A stretch of DNA of 64,000 nt from Vibrio sp. RE88 (GCF_013113835.1 NZ_VTYQ01000011.1:1-64000); one strand, 5' to 3'; numbered from the stretch's first letter, positions 1 through 9,044 are shown. Numbers and translations are program-made. Notes: generated from the letters alone by a model not told the origin.

Positions 1-21
1 CGAGATAATTTGAAGAGTCAA
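1..21 (-). promoter_or_regulatory. rRNA operon promoter P2 (-35 only, cut by window edge)
   Basis: On the minus strand a TTGACT hexamer (positions 16-21) follows P1 by about 85 bp and is preceded by an A/T-rich stretch. The matching -10 would lie left of the window. Tandem P1/P2 promoters are the rule for gammaproteobacterial rRNA operons. P2 is inferred from the -35 and the position only. Confidence 0.5.
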
Positions 22-102
22 ACACTTTTTCAAACTTATTTTCTCAGAAGCTTTTCACCTCTCCAACACTGCTGAAGCCTTGTGGCGTCTGCCGTGTCAG
101 TG

Positions 103-180
103 GAAGCGCATTATAGGGAGTCCTTTTGATAGCGCAAGCCCTTTTTCAAAAAAAATTGAAAAAACTCATCGTTCGTTGAA
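103..180 (-). promoter_or_regulatory. rRNA operon promoter P1 with UP element
   Basis: Read on the minus strand: TTGCGC at 132-137, a 16-bp spacer, TATAAT at 110-115, then a GC-rich discriminator beginning GCGC. Upstream lie long A and T runs (about 140-180) typical of an UP element bound by the RNA polymerase alpha subunit. This architecture is that of stringently controlled rRNA promoters. The 16S gene should start a few hundred bases left of the window, transcribed leftward. Confidence 0.75.
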
Positions 181-197
181 AATGTGTTCAAAACAAC

Positions 198-224
198 AAA
201 AAAGAGGGCAAAAAGCCCTCTTTT
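198..224 (-). terminator. Terminator of the ubiD–fdx–fre operon
   Basis: A 10-bp stem (AAAAGAGGGC / GCCCTCTTTT) with an A5 loop, followed on the minus strand by a T run. It lies just after the fre stop codon and before the rRNA promoters. Confidence 0.85.
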
Positions 225-245
225 ATCTATCTATTTCATTCAGTT

Positions 246-959
246 TTAAATGAATGCGTACGCGTCAGCAAACATACGGTCGCTGTTTGCACCTTTGTTC
301 TGGGTAAATTGTTCACGAGCCGCACCCGCCATCTCAAAACGTCCAGCAATGTAGATGTCATATTCTGCAAGAGAATCAAAATCGTCACTAACGGCTTGAA
401 GTACGTTTCCGACTTTGCCTTGCCATTCAGAAGTCGCTTCTTCTACCACTGGAATAAAATGCACGTTGCTGAACTGTGCTGCGATACCATCCAGTTCGTC
501 CTTAGCATATAGTTGGCGCTCATCCCGGCCACCCCAATAAAGGTGGATTTCATTGGTCTTATTTTGAGCTACGCAGTGGTCCAATATCGAACGTACGTAA
601 CTAAAGCCTGTACCACCAGCAATCAAAAGTAGAGGGCGTTCGCTCTCTTCTTTAACCCAGGCATCGCCATGAGGCGCATCAATACTGATGTCACCATCAT
701 TTTCTAATGCGTTTTGCATCGCTTCGACAACTTCAAGAGCATACGCGTTATGCTCTGCTGCACCAATGTGAAGCTCTAGCTCGCCTTCATGACGGCAAGG
801 ACTGCTTGCAATGGAGAATGGACGTTTATCTTTTTCTCCCATCACAACCATTAGATACTGGCCAGCTTTGAAGCTAACAGGCGTCTCTGGATGCAACAGA
901 ATTCGATGGGTATTACAAGCTAACGGCTCAATAGACTTTACTTTACATTGGATGGTCAT
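246..959 (-). CDS. fre: NAD(P)H-flavin reductase Fre
   Basis: Cytoplasmic flavin reductase that passes electrons from NAD(P)H to free FMN, FAD or riboflavin. The 237 residues match the family length (about 233). The flavin-binding motif RPFSIASSP is at residues 46-54 and the nucleotide-binding GGTG at 115-118, as in the ferredoxin-NADP reductase fold. It is the last gene of a ubiD–ferredoxin–fre operon, 14 nt after the ferredoxin stop, and is followed by a strong terminator. Known in the family: the ubiD–fre pairing is widespread. FMNH2 from Fre could feed UbiX, which makes the prenylated FMN that UbiD needs (inference). Confidence 0.93.
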   Translation of the reverse strand: MTIQCKVKSIEPLACNTHRILLHPETPVSFKAGQYLMVVMGEKDKRPFSIASSPCRHEGELELHIGAAEHNAYALEVVEAMQNALENDGDISIDAPHGDAWVKEESERPLLLIAGGTGFSYVRSILDHCVAQNKTNEIHLYWGGRDERQLYAKDELDGIAAQFSNVHFIPVVEEATSEWQGKVGNVLQAVSDDFDSLAEYDIYIAGRFEMAGAAREQFTQNKGANSDRMFADAYAFI

Positions 960-973
960 GTTATTCCTCTTAC

Positions 974-1243
974 TTACTCCTCAAAAGTAAGTACCAAATT
1001 ACTTTCTGCGAAGGCCTGACAAGCAAACACCCAGCCTTGTTGCTGCTCTTTCTCTGTGAGCATTGGCTCAAGCTGGTAAGTGACTCGACCTTCTATTTTC
1101 CGACACAGACACGCTGCGCACGCTCCCACTTGGCAACGGTTTGGGAAGCTGATGTTATTGTTGAGCGCAGCTTCCAATACCGTTTCCCCTTCCTGCACAT
1201 CGAATTGTATATTCTGCGGCTGCAAGGTCACCAAATGGCTCAT
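974..1243 (-). CDS. Plant-type [2Fe-2S] ferredoxin
   Basis: A small one-electron carrier of 89 residues. Four cysteines are spaced as in plant-type ferredoxins: C37-x4-C42-x2-C45 and C75. No signal peptide is seen, so it is cytoplasmic. Its ATG overlaps the ubiD stop (ATGA), so translation is coupled to ubiD, and fre follows after 14 nt. The position between a ubiquinone-pathway decarboxylase and a flavin reductase suggests that it forms an electron chain with Fre, perhaps for the ubiquinone ring hydroxylases. That role is inference; the iron-sulfur binding is clear from the motif. Confidence 0.88.
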   Translation of the reverse strand: MSHLVTLQPQNIQFDVQEGETVLEAALNNNISFPNRCQVGACAACLCRKIEGRVTYQLEPMLTEKEQQQGWVFACQAFAESNLVLTFEE

Positions 1244-3096
1244 AATATTCCCAGCTTACTCCATTTTGCATCGACCTGCGCAACTAACTGAGAATCTTTC
1301 TTGATTGGGATGCCCCACTCTCGCTGGACTTCTCCCTCAAACTTGTTGGTCGCATCCAAACCTAACTTAGAACTGCGACCTTCTTTTGCTTCTATTTGTA
1401 CGGTGTCACGATTAGGATCCATTCTAGTGGTGATCGCCCAGATAATGTCATTCCAATCGTGTACATTGACGTCATCATCGCAGAGAATAACAAACTTGGC
1501 GTCCGTATACTGCTTGAGAAACTCCCACACACCATTAAGCACAGCTTTCGATTGCATAGCATGCGTTTTCCTCATCGATACCACCATGAAGCGATCGGCG
1601 CCAGCAGATTCTGGTAAGGCAATATCGACAATTTCCGGAAATGCCTGACGAAGTTGTTGTAACTGCTCATCCGTAATCACTGTTTGGCTTGCGGATGTTA
1701 ACTCTGGGTCAGAAGCCTTCTCGGCATCCCATTTAATCGTTGCATCCAAGCCCATCTTAGAGCCAAGCCCTACGACCGGTGAGGCGAAGTCGAGAGAGTC
1801 AATAGGCGTATTGTCAATCATTAAGGTATCGCGAACAGGTTCCATATGCTCACACATGGCCTTCACGACATCATCCCAACTGCGCGCATTGACACTTTCA
1901 TCGCACACTACAACGAACTTGGTGTACATGAACTGGCGAAGGAAAGACCATACCCCCATCATGACTCGCTTAGCGTGCCCTGGGTATTGCTTTTTCATCG
2001 TCACCACCGCCATGCGGTACGAACAGCCTTCCGGTGGCAAATAGAAATCTTCTATTTCAGGAAACTGCTTTTGCAGGATCGGAACAAACACTTCATTTAA
2101 CGCTACACCCAATACAGCAGGTTCATCTGGCGGACGCCCTGTGTAAGTGCTGTGATAGATCGGGTCCTTACGCATGGTAATGTGAGTAATGGTAAAGACG
2201 TGGTGTTTTTCTTTTTCGTTATAATAACCAGTATGGTCACCATAAGGCCCTTCGTCCGCATACTCATTCGGGTCGATGTAACCCTCAAGCACGATCTCTG
2301 CACTGGCAGGCACTTCAAGATTATTACTTACAGATTTAACCACTTCAGTTTTGCTGCCTCGAAGCAAGCCCGCAAACGCATACTCAGATAAGGTATCTGG
2401 TACTGGTGTTACCGCGCCTAATATGGTGGCTGGGTCAGCACCAAATGCGACTGAAACAGGGAAAGGCTCTCCCGGGTTGGTTTCCATCCAGTCGCGCAGA
2501 TCCAGGGCACCACCACGGTGCGCCAGCCAACGCATGATGATTTTGTTCTTACCAATTTTCTGTTGGCGGTAAATTCCAAGATTCTGGCGCTTTTTATGTG
2601 GCCCTCGAGTCACAGTCAGCCCCCACGTAAGCAGAGGCGCAACATCATCTTGCCAACAACTCATCACAGGGATTTTGTCGAGATCAACTTCGTCACCTTG
2701 CCAGACAATCTCCTGACAGGCAGCTTTACGTAGCCTTTTGGCAGGCATGTTCAAGACTTGTCTAAAAACAGGAAGTTTCTCTAACGCGTCTTTAAAGCCA
2801 CGTGGTGGCTCGGGCTCCTTAAGATAAGCCAACAATTTGCCCACTTCACGAAGGTCTTTGACGTCTTCACGACCCATACCTATCGCAACTCGCTCAGGAG
2901 TGCCAAACAAGTTGGTCAGCACAGGCACATCGTAGCCAATGGGATTTTCAAACAACAATGCCGGGCCACCTGCACGTAAAGTACGGTCGCTAATCTCTGT
3001 CATTTCATAATGTGGATCGACAGGCTCGGAAATGCGTTTAAGCTTCCCTTCCTGCTCAAGGTGAGCGATAAAGTCGCGTAAATCCTTAAAACTCAT
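1240..3096 (-). CDS. ubiD: 4-hydroxy-3-polyprenylbenzoate decarboxylase UbiD, with duplicated C-terminal domain
   Basis: Prenylated-FMN-dependent decarboxylase of ubiquinone synthesis. The family motif EGPYGDHTGYY is at about residues 282-292. At 618 residues it is about 120 longer than the E. coli enzyme (about 497). The extra length is an internal repeat: residues 345-456 resemble 486-586. FPEI...GVW.FL occurs twice, FV..CD..VN...W.D twice, and SK.GLDAT.K at about 446 and 576. Both copies lie in the C-terminal region used for oligomer contacts in this family. It is the first gene of the ubiD–fdx–fre operon. The start ATG gives the conserved MSFKDLRDFI terminus. Confidence 0.95.
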   Translation of the reverse strand: MSFKDLRDFIAHLEQEGKLKRISEPVDPHYEMTEISDRTLRAGGPALLFENPIGYDVPVLTNLFGTPERVAIGMGREDVKDLREVGKLLAYLKEPEPPRGFKDALEKLPVFRQVLNMPAKRLRKAACQEIVWQGDEVDLDKIPVMSCWQDDVAPLLTWGLTVTRGPHKKRQNLGIYRQQKIGKNKIIMRWLAHRGGALDLRDWMETNPGEPFPVSVAFGADPATILGAVTPVPDTLSEYAFAGLLRGSKTEVVKSVSNNLEVPASAEIVLEGYIDPNEYADEGPYGDHTGYYNEKEKHHVFTITHITMRKDPIYHSTYTGRPPDEPAVLGVALNEVFVPILQKQFPEIEDFYLPPEGCSYRMAVVTMKKQYPGHAKRVMMGVWSFLRQFMYTKFVVVCDESVNARSWDDVVKAMCEHMEPVRDTLMIDNTPIDSLDFASPVVGLGSKMGLDATIKWDAEKASDPELTSASQTVITDEQLQQLRQAFPEIVDIALPESAGADRFMVVSMRKTHAMQSKAVLNGVWEFLKQYTDAKFVILCDDDVNVHDWNDIIWAITTRMDPNRDTVQIEAKEGRSSKLGLDATNKFEGEVQREWGIPIKKDSQLVAQVDAKWSKLGIL

Positions 3097-3134
3097 AGGT
3101 CTTCTGTGACTGATTAAAGTGCAAGCAGTATAAC

Positions 3135-3163
3135 AAAAAGAGGGATCTTCCGATCCCTCTTTT
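3135..3163 (-). terminator. Terminator of the exported repeat-protein gene
   Basis: A 12-bp perfect stem (AAAAGAGGGATC / GATCCCTCTTTT) with a 4-nt loop. It lies after the 3178-4173 gene and upstream of ubiD, with T runs on both strands. Confidence 0.85.
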
Positions 3164-3177
3164 CTATAAGGTTATTT

Positions 3178-4173
3178 TTATTGTGATAAAACGTTCAAAA
3201 TCGCGCTGCTGCGTACTTTTTGATTATGACTGGCTAACTCTTCTAGCCATGAGGTGTAGCCCTGATTCGCTAGCTCTGTCGCTACCATTGAAGCTTCATC
3301 ACGAATTGCCATCCGGTCGATCAAAAACGCTTTGACCTCATCCGTCATGGGTTTGATACGAGTGAGCTCTTTAATGGCTTGTTCTTTAAGGCTCGGGTTA
3401 TGAGAAGCGAGCATGATCTGATTCACGGAGAATTCATCGCCGACCTTTGCCAAACGACTCAGCTCAGACTGGCTTTGAAAATCAGCACGCATCAACCAAA
3501 GCAGTTTGTAAACATCAGGGTTTTCGCTCACCTGAGCTAAACGCACCATCACCTGTGAGGATGGCAGCCAACTGGTCACTGCCTCTCCGGTAAGTTGAAC
3601 CACTAAACCTTGTACCGCTTCGGGTGATAAGCTGTCTAACTCACGAATCAGTAACGCTTCACGCGCTTGGATTTGGTAATCGCTGCCCGACAACCACTGC
3701 TTTAGATCCAGCTCACCACGTTCTGCACTCAACACAAACTCAAGTGTCGACTGATCTTGCTGCCACTGTTTCAGTAAACGGCTAGCGATGGCTGGATAGT
3801 TAAAGGCTGGAATGGAAAACTCGTAACCATCACCTCTTTCCAACACTTGATAGGTTGGAACCATGGCTTTTTGTTGCTCGACGAACAAAGCCATTTTTGG
3901 CGTCAAGATGACGTTTTGATCTTCAATTTTTTTGAGCAGTAGGAAACGCGCCACTTCTTGTTGAGGAAGCGACAGTCTTTCGAGGGCGAAGTTGAGTGAG
4001 TCGATATTATCTTCGACAGCATATTGGAGCAGTTCTGCAACTTTCAGATGAATCTGCTTATCCTGAAGTAACAGCTCAGCTTTTTCGGGCTGCATTTCCT
4101 TCGCAGCAACCGTTGGCGCTCCAATCAATAAAGATGTGCATAGGAGAACCGACGACAACATTCCTTGTTGCAT
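3178..4173 (-). CDS. Exported protein of unknown function, probably helical repeats
   Basis: I do not recognise a named family. The 331-residue product starts with a signal peptide (MQQGMLSSVLLCTSLLIGAP, cleavage likely after TVAA near residue 24), so it should be periplasmic. The rest is rich in Leu/Ala helices. The last third (from about residue 215) has short helical units reminiscent of HEAT-like repeats, for example SLKEQAIKELTRI. There are no cysteines after the signal peptide and no catalytic motif that I can see. The start is set by a strong GGAGG ribosome site 5 nt before the ATG. It is a single-gene unit between rho and ubiD with its own terminator. Confidence 0.7.
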   Translation of the reverse strand: MQQGMLSSVLLCTSLLIGAPTVAAKEMQPEKAELLLQDKQIHLKVAELLQYAVEDNIDSLNFALERLSLPQQEVARFLLLKKIEDQNVILTPKMALFVEQQKAMVPTYQVLERGDGYEFSIPAFNYPAIASRLLKQWQQDQSTLEFVLSAERGELDLKQWLSGSDYQIQAREALLIRELDSLSPEAVQGLVVQLTGEAVTSWLPSSQVMVRLAQVSENPDVYKLLWLMRADFQSQSELSRLAKVGDEFSVNQIMLASHNPSLKEQAIKELTRIKPMTDEVKAFLIDRMAIRDEASMVATELANQGYTSWLEELASHNQKVRSSAILNVLSQ

Positions 4174-4230
4174 GTTAACCTCCTCTTAACATTCTCGCTC
4201 ATTGTGAGGCCAATCAAATGAGAATGCAAA

Positions 4231-4260
4231 CAAAAACGCCACCGACAAGGTCGATGGCGT
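4231..4260 (-). terminator. Terminator of rho
   Basis: An imperfect GC-rich stem (ACGCCATCGAC / GTCGGTGGCGT on the minus strand) followed by TTTTTG. It sits 16 nt after the rho stop codon. Confidence 0.75.
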
Positions 4261-4276
4261 ATGGAGTCACAAATTC

Positions 4277-5536
4277 TTACTGGCGACGCATGGCATCAAA
4301 GAACTCATCGTTGGTCTTGGTCATCGCTAGCTTATCGATAAGGAACTCCATCGCGTCAATCTCACCCATTGGATGAACAATCTTACGCAGAATCCACATC
4401 TTCTGAAGCTCTTCATTCTTAGTCAGAAGTTCTTCACGACGAGTGCCTGAGCGGTTGAAGTCGATGGCAGGGAAAACACGTTTCTCAGCGATCTTACGGT
4501 TCAGGTGAATTTCCATGTTACCTGTACCTTTAAACTCTTCGTAGATAACTTCGTCCATCTTAGAACCAGTATCAACTAGAGCCGTCGCAAGAATCGTCAG
4601 GCTACCGCCTTCTTCTACATTACGTGCCGCACCGAAGAAGCGCTTAGGACGGTGCAGTGCGTTTGCATCCACACCACCAGTCAGAACTTTACCTGATGAA
4701 GGAACAACTGTGTTGTATGCACGCGCCAGACGAGTGATAGAGTCAAGCAGGATAACCACGTCTTTCTTATGTTCAACAAGACGTTTCGCTTTCTCGATAA
4801 CCATTTCAGCAACTTGTACGTGGCGAGACGCTGGCTCATCAAACGTTGACGCAACAACTTCACCTTTAACTAGGCGCTGCATCTCGGTAACTTCTTCTGG
4901 ACGCTCGTCGATAAGAAGTACCATTAGCTCACATTCAGGGTGGTTGTAAGCAATGCTTTGTGCAATGTTCTGTAGCAGCATTGTTTTACCCGCTTTTGGC
5001 GGAGCAACAATCAGACCACGCTGACCTTTACCAATTGGTGAAGCTAGGTCAAGAACACGTGCAGTAATATCTTCTGTCGAACCGTTACCACGCTCCATCA
5101 CCATACGCTCGTTTGCGTGCAGTGGTGTCAAGTTTTCAAATAGAATCTTGTTACGCGCGTTGTCTGGCTTGTCATCATTAACTGTATTGACTTTTAACAG
5201 AGCAAAGTAACGTTCGCCATCTTTCGGTGGACGAATCTTACCTGCAATGGAATCACCCGTACGTAGGTTGAAACGACGGATCTGACTTGGAGAGACATAG
5301 ATGTCATCTGGGCCTGCCAAGTAAGAACTGTCTGCACTGCGCAAGAAGCCAAAGCCGTCTTGAAGTATTTCCAGAACCCCGTCGCCAAAAATATCTTCAC
5401 CACTTTTCGCGTGTGCTTTAAGGATGGCGAAGATAATGTCTTGCTTTCTTAGACGCGCCAGGTTTTCAAGGCCTAAGCTTTCGCCAAGTTTGACAAGATC
5501 AGACACAGGTCTGTTCTTCAGTTCTGTTAGATTCAT
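4277..5536 (-). CDS. rho: Transcription termination factor Rho
   Basis: Hexameric RNA-dependent ATPase that ends transcripts. The ATG chosen here gives MNLTELKNRP and 419 residues, exactly the usual length; an upstream in-frame ATG would add 8 residues without similarity. In order: N-terminal helix domain, cold-shock-like RNA-binding domain (about 50-120, with DGFGFLRS), P-loop APPKAGKT near 178-185, DERPEEVTEMQR, and the R-loop segment HRPKRFFGAARN near 295. It has its own terminator. The 200-nt leader before it could carry the autoregulation known for rho, but no specific element is visible. Confidence 0.97.
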   Translation of the reverse strand: MNLTELKNRPVSDLVKLGESLGLENLARLRKQDIIFAILKAHAKSGEDIFGDGVLEILQDGFGFLRSADSSYLAGPDDIYVSPSQIRRFNLRTGDSIAGKIRPPKDGERYFALLKVNTVNDDKPDNARNKILFENLTPLHANERMVMERGNGSTEDITARVLDLASPIGKGQRGLIVAPPKAGKTMLLQNIAQSIAYNHPECELMVLLIDERPEEVTEMQRLVKGEVVASTFDEPASRHVQVAEMVIEKAKRLVEHKKDVVILLDSITRLARAYNTVVPSSGKVLTGGVDANALHRPKRFFGAARNVEEGGSLTILATALVDTGSKMDEVIYEEFKGTGNMEIHLNRKIAEKRVFPAIDFNRSGTRREELLTKNEELQKMWILRKIVHPMGEIDAMEFLIDKLAMTKTNDEFFDAMRRQ

Positions 5537-5685
5537 TGTGGTGGATACTTTTTTAGTCAAAATAGGATCTGTTATTTAGTTAAGATGAATTTTGGTCACA
5601 GGATCGACCAAGAAGAGAAACTTGTTTATTTAACGTGCGATAAACTAGCACTAAATACTAGCCTAGTCTAGATTTTGTTAGGCTT

Positions 5686-5720
5686 CAAAAACAAAACCGT
5701 GCATTGAAGTGAATGCACGG
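5686..5720 (-). terminator. Terminator of trxA
   Basis: A 9-bp stem CCGTGCATT / AATGCACGG with a 6-nt loop. On the minus strand it is followed by TTTTGTTTTTG. It lies 20 nt after the trxA stop. Confidence 0.85.
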
Positions 5721-5739
5721 TCTTATCAGAACAACCCAA

Positions 5740-6066
5740 TTATAGGTTAGCGTCCAAAAACTCTTTTAGTTGAGTCTTAGACAGCGCACCTACTTTGGTT
5801 GCTGCCACGCTACCATCTTTGAAAAGTAGTAGCGTTGGGATACCACGAATACCAAATTTAGGTGGAGTACCTGCGTTTTGGTCGATATTCAGTTTACCGA
5901 TAGTGAGTTTGCCTTCGTACTCTTCGGCGATTTCGTCCAGGATAGGAGCAATCATCTTACAAGGACCACACCATTCTGCCCAAAAATCAACAAGAACCGG
6001 GCCTGCAGCGTTTAGTACGTCGGCTTCAAAACCGTCATCAGTTAGCTGCAAAATCTTATCACTCAT
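5740..6066 (-). CDS. trxA: Thioredoxin 1
   Basis: Cytoplasmic disulfide reductase, 108 residues from MSDKILQ. A start four codons earlier is possible but does not match the family. The active site WCGPCK is at about residues 32-37, and the cis-proline sits in GIRGIPTLLLF. It is divergent from rhlB across 112 bp and separated from rho by its own terminator. The rho–trxA–rhlB–gppA neighbourhood is the standard one in enterics and vibrios. Confidence 0.97.
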   Translation of the reverse strand: MSDKILQLTDDGFEADVLNAAGPVLVDFWAEWCGPCKMIAPILDEIAEEYEGKLTIGKLNIDQNAGTPPKFGIRGIPTLLLFKDGSVAATKVGALSKTQLKEFLDANL

Positions 6067-6178
6067 CTTCCACTCCAATGTGTTTTTTCGGAACTGGTTG
6101 GATGATAACCAGTATTTAGATGCCCTATTGGAATGTATTTACTTTCGTATTGCAAGCTTAAGCTGATATTCTATAGCC

Positions 6179-7480
6179 ATGAAAAAGACGCATATCACAG
6201 AGCAAAAGTTCGCCGATTTGGGTTTACACCCCCAAGTTGTTGAAGGTTTGGAGAAAAAAGGGTTCGAGTTTTGTACCCCAATTCAAGCCTTGGCGTTGCC
6301 GGTACTGCTCACCGGCCAAGACATTGCAGGTCAGGCTCAAACAGGGACAGGAAAAACCCTGGCTTTCTTGACTGCTACTTTTAACCACCTGCTGAACACA
6401 CCAGAGCACGAAGGTCGCAAGCCGACTCAACCACGTGCGATTATCATGGCACCGACCCGTGAGCTGGCAATTCAGATTTACAATGATGCTGAACCTCTGG
6501 TTGCAGAAACCGGCATTAAAGCTGCGTTAGCTTACGGTGGCGAGAGCTACGACAAGCAACTTGCTAAGTTAGAGCAAGGGGTGGACGTGCTGATCGGTAC
6601 CACAGGTCGCATCATCGACTTTTACAAGCAGCGCGTCTTCAACCTGAACAATATTCAGGCTGTTGTGCTTGATGAAGCGGATCGCATGTTCGATCTTGGT
6701 TTCATCAAAGACATTCGTTTCCTATTCCGTCGTATGCCGGAACCAAAAGAGCGTTTGAACATGTTGTTCTCTGCGACTCTGTCGTACCGTGTTCAGGAAC
6801 TGGCTTTCGAACATATGCACAACCCAGAACACGTTGTCGTGGAGCCAGAAGTCAAAACCGGCCACCGCATTCAGGAAGAGCTGTTTTACCCATCTAACGA
6901 ACACAAGATGTCTCTGCTACAAACTCTTATTGAAGAAGAGTGGCCAGAACGCGCGATCATCTTTGCCAATACCAAACACAAGTGTGAATCCGTATGGGGT
7001 CACCTAGCGGCTGATGGCCACCGTGTAGGTCTATTGACGGGCGATGTACCGCAGAAGAAGCGCGAACGTATCCTAGAACAATTCACTAAAGGTGAAGTTG
7101 ACCTGCTAGTAGCAACAGACGTGGCAGCTCGTGGTCTTCACATCCCTCAAGTGACTCACGTATTTAACTTTGACCTGCCTGACGATTGCGAAGATTACGT
7201 ACACCGCATCGGTCGTACGGGTCGTGCAGGCGCAAGTGGCCATTCAATCAGCTTTGCGTGTGAAGACTACGCCATCAACTTGCCGCCGATTGAAGAGTAT
7301 ATTGAGCACACCATTCCTGTTTCAGACTACGACCCAAGTGCACTGATCGAAGATCTACCAGCACCGCTACGTATGCGTTCGAATCGTCCGCAACAGCGTC
7401 GCACCAATACTGGTGGCTCACGCTCAGGCAACCGTCGTAACAACAACCGCTCTCGTCAACGTCACCAAAAGGATTCTTAA
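6179..7480 (+). CDS. rhlB: ATP-dependent RNA helicase RhlB
   Basis: DEAD-box helicase that works with the RNA degradosome. It has 433 residues. Visible motifs: Q motif (FCTPIQALALP), AQTGTGKT near 60, PTRELAIQ near 98, DEADRMFD near 165, SAT near 200, and the C-terminal HRIGRTGR near 345. The tail after about residue 398 is Arg/Asn-rich and disordered, as expected for RNA contact. gppA starts 8 nt after the stop, so the two are one transcript. Confidence 0.95.
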   Translation: MKKTHITEQKFADLGLHPQVVEGLEKKGFEFCTPIQALALPVLLTGQDIAGQAQTGTGKTLAFLTATFNHLLNTPEHEGRKPTQPRAIIMAPTRELAIQIYNDAEPLVAETGIKAALAYGGESYDKQLAKLEQGVDVLIGTTGRIIDFYKQRVFNLNNIQAVVLDEADRMFDLGFIKDIRFLFRRMPEPKERLNMLFSATLSYRVQELAFEHMHNPEHVVVEPEVKTGHRIQEELFYPSNEHKMSLLQTLIEEEWPERAIIFANTKHKCESVWGHLAADGHRVGLLTGDVPQKKRERILEQFTKGEVDLLVATDVAARGLHIPQVTHVFNFDLPDDCEDYVHRIGRTGRAGASGHSISFACEDYAINLPPIEEYIEHTIPVSDYDPSALIEDLPAPLRMRSNRPQQRRTNTGGSRSGNRRNNNRSRQRHQKDS

Positions 7481-7487
7481 GTCGTCT

Positions 7488-8978
7488 ATGAGCCAAGCAG
7501 TTTCTTCCCCGCTCTACGCTGCCATCGACCTCGGGTCGAACAGTTTTCACATGCTCGTTGTGCGTCACATTGATGGCAGCGTTCAGACTATGGCAAAAAT
7601 TAAACGTAAGGTTCGTCTTGCCGCAGGGTTAGACGACAACAACGCTTTAAGCCAGGAAGCCATGCAACGCGGATGGGACTGCTTGAGTCTATTTGCAGAG
7701 CGACTTCAAGATATTCCAACCCAAAATATCCGCATTGTGGGCACCGCAACACTGCGCACCGCCACCAATGTGGATATCTTTCTTGAGAAAGCAAACCAGA
7801 TTCTTGGTCACAAGATTGAAGTGATCTGTGGCGAAGAAGAAGCAGCCACTATCTATAAAGGGGTTGCCCACACATCTGGCGGCAGCGGTCGTCGTTTGGT
7901 GGTCGATATTGGCGGTGCCAGTACCGAACTTATTATCGGTGAAGGTTTTGAAGCCAAAGCACTGACCAGCCTAAAAATGGGTTGCGTTACTTGGCTGGAA
8001 CGTCACTTTAAAGACCGCCAGCTCACCGTGACCAACTTTAATAATGCAATAGAAGCAGCCAAAGAAACGCTGAGACCTATCCTTGAGCAATACACTCAAA
8101 TTGGTTGGGACGTGTGTGTCGGTGCTTCTGGTACCGTTCAGGCTTTGCAGGAAATTATGTTGGCGCAAGGTATGGACGAAGTCATTACTCACGCCAAACT
8201 CAAGCGTCTGCAAAAACAAGCCATGCTAGCGGATCATTTGGAAGAGCTGGAGATTGAAGGGCTAACGCTAGAACGCGCATTGGTCTTTCCAAGCGGTCTT
8301 TCGATTCTCATCGCCATCTTTGAACTGCTTGAAATTGATTCGATGACACTGGCTGGCGGCGCACTGCGCGAAGGCTTGGTATATGAAATGGTCGATGAGC
8401 TCAAGCAAGACGATATTCGTGCTCGTACAATTGCCAGTGTTCAAACCCGCTACCAGATTGATACCGCTTACGGTCAACAGGTGGCCACCTTAGCCAGTAA
8501 ATTACTTGAGCAATGTGAAGCCGAGTGGATTGCTGAAGCTCAGGGCAGCGTATTGCTAGAGACAGCGGCGAAGCTGCATGAAATCGGTCTGACAATTGAT
8601 TTCAAGAAAGGCGGCGAGCACAGTGCCTACCTGCTACAAAACCTGGATCTACCAGGTTATACCCGAGCACAAAAACACTTCCTTGGTGAAGTATCACGTC
8701 GTTATCGCGAACAACTGACTTCTCTGCCAGAGCAACATGCGCTGTCAGGTAACAGCGCCAAACGCGTATTACGTTTGCTACGTCTCGCGGTGTTGTTGAC
8801 CCATCGTCGCAATCCGGATTTGGAGCCGAACATCGCGCTTCAATCACAAGGCGATAAGCTCACCCTGACAGTTGCTGACCAGTGGCTGAAAGCCAACCCT
8901 CTGACTGCGGCGGAGTTAGAAATTGAAGCCAACCGTCAAAGTGACATTGGCTGGCCTTTGAGCATCATTGCCAACTAA
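7488..8978 (+). CDS. gppA: Guanosine-5'-triphosphate,3'-diphosphate pyrophosphatase / exopolyphosphatase
   Basis: Converts pppGpp to ppGpp and may hydrolyse polyphosphate. It has 496 residues from MSQAVSSPLY; the longer frame upstream overlaps rhlB and lacks similarity. The ASKHA-fold signature YAAIDLGSNSFHMLV is near residues 9-23, VVDIGGASTELIIG near 140, and the C-terminal HD-like domain has KLHEIGL near 365. It is co-transcribed with rhlB and followed by a strong terminator. I call GppA rather than Ppx from the rhlB linkage. Confidence 0.92.
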   Translation: MSQAVSSPLYAAIDLGSNSFHMLVVRHIDGSVQTMAKIKRKVRLAAGLDDNNALSQEAMQRGWDCLSLFAERLQDIPTQNIRIVGTATLRTATNVDIFLEKANQILGHKIEVICGEEEAATIYKGVAHTSGGSGRRLVVDIGGASTELIIGEGFEAKALTSLKMGCVTWLERHFKDRQLTVTNFNNAIEAAKETLRPILEQYTQIGWDVCVGASGTVQALQEIMLAQGMDEVITHAKLKRLQKQAMLADHLEELEIEGLTLERALVFPSGLSILIAIFELLEIDSMTLAGGALREGLVYEMVDELKQDDIRARTIASVQTRYQIDTAYGQQVATLASKLLEQCEAEWIAEAQGSVLLETAAKLHEIGLTIDFKKGGEHSAYLLQNLDLPGYTRAQKHFLGEVSRRYREQLTSLPEQHALSGNSAKRVLRLLRLAVLLTHRRNPDLEPNIALQSQGDKLTLTVADQWLKANPLTAAELEIEANRQSDIGWPLSIIAN

Positions 8979-8991
8979 CTAAAGAACAAAT

Positions 8992-9026
8992 AAAAAGCCC
9001 GACAAGATAACTTGCCGGGCTTTTTT
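8992..9026. terminator. Bidirectional terminator between gppA and the queuosine-precursor transporter
   Basis: A stem of GCCCG plus CAAG pairing with CTTG plus CGGGC, with one bulged base and an ATAA loop. It is flanked by A5 and T6, so it can serve both convergent genes. Confidence 0.85.
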
Positions 9027-9044
9027 GTTTTCGAGGAGCAAACG

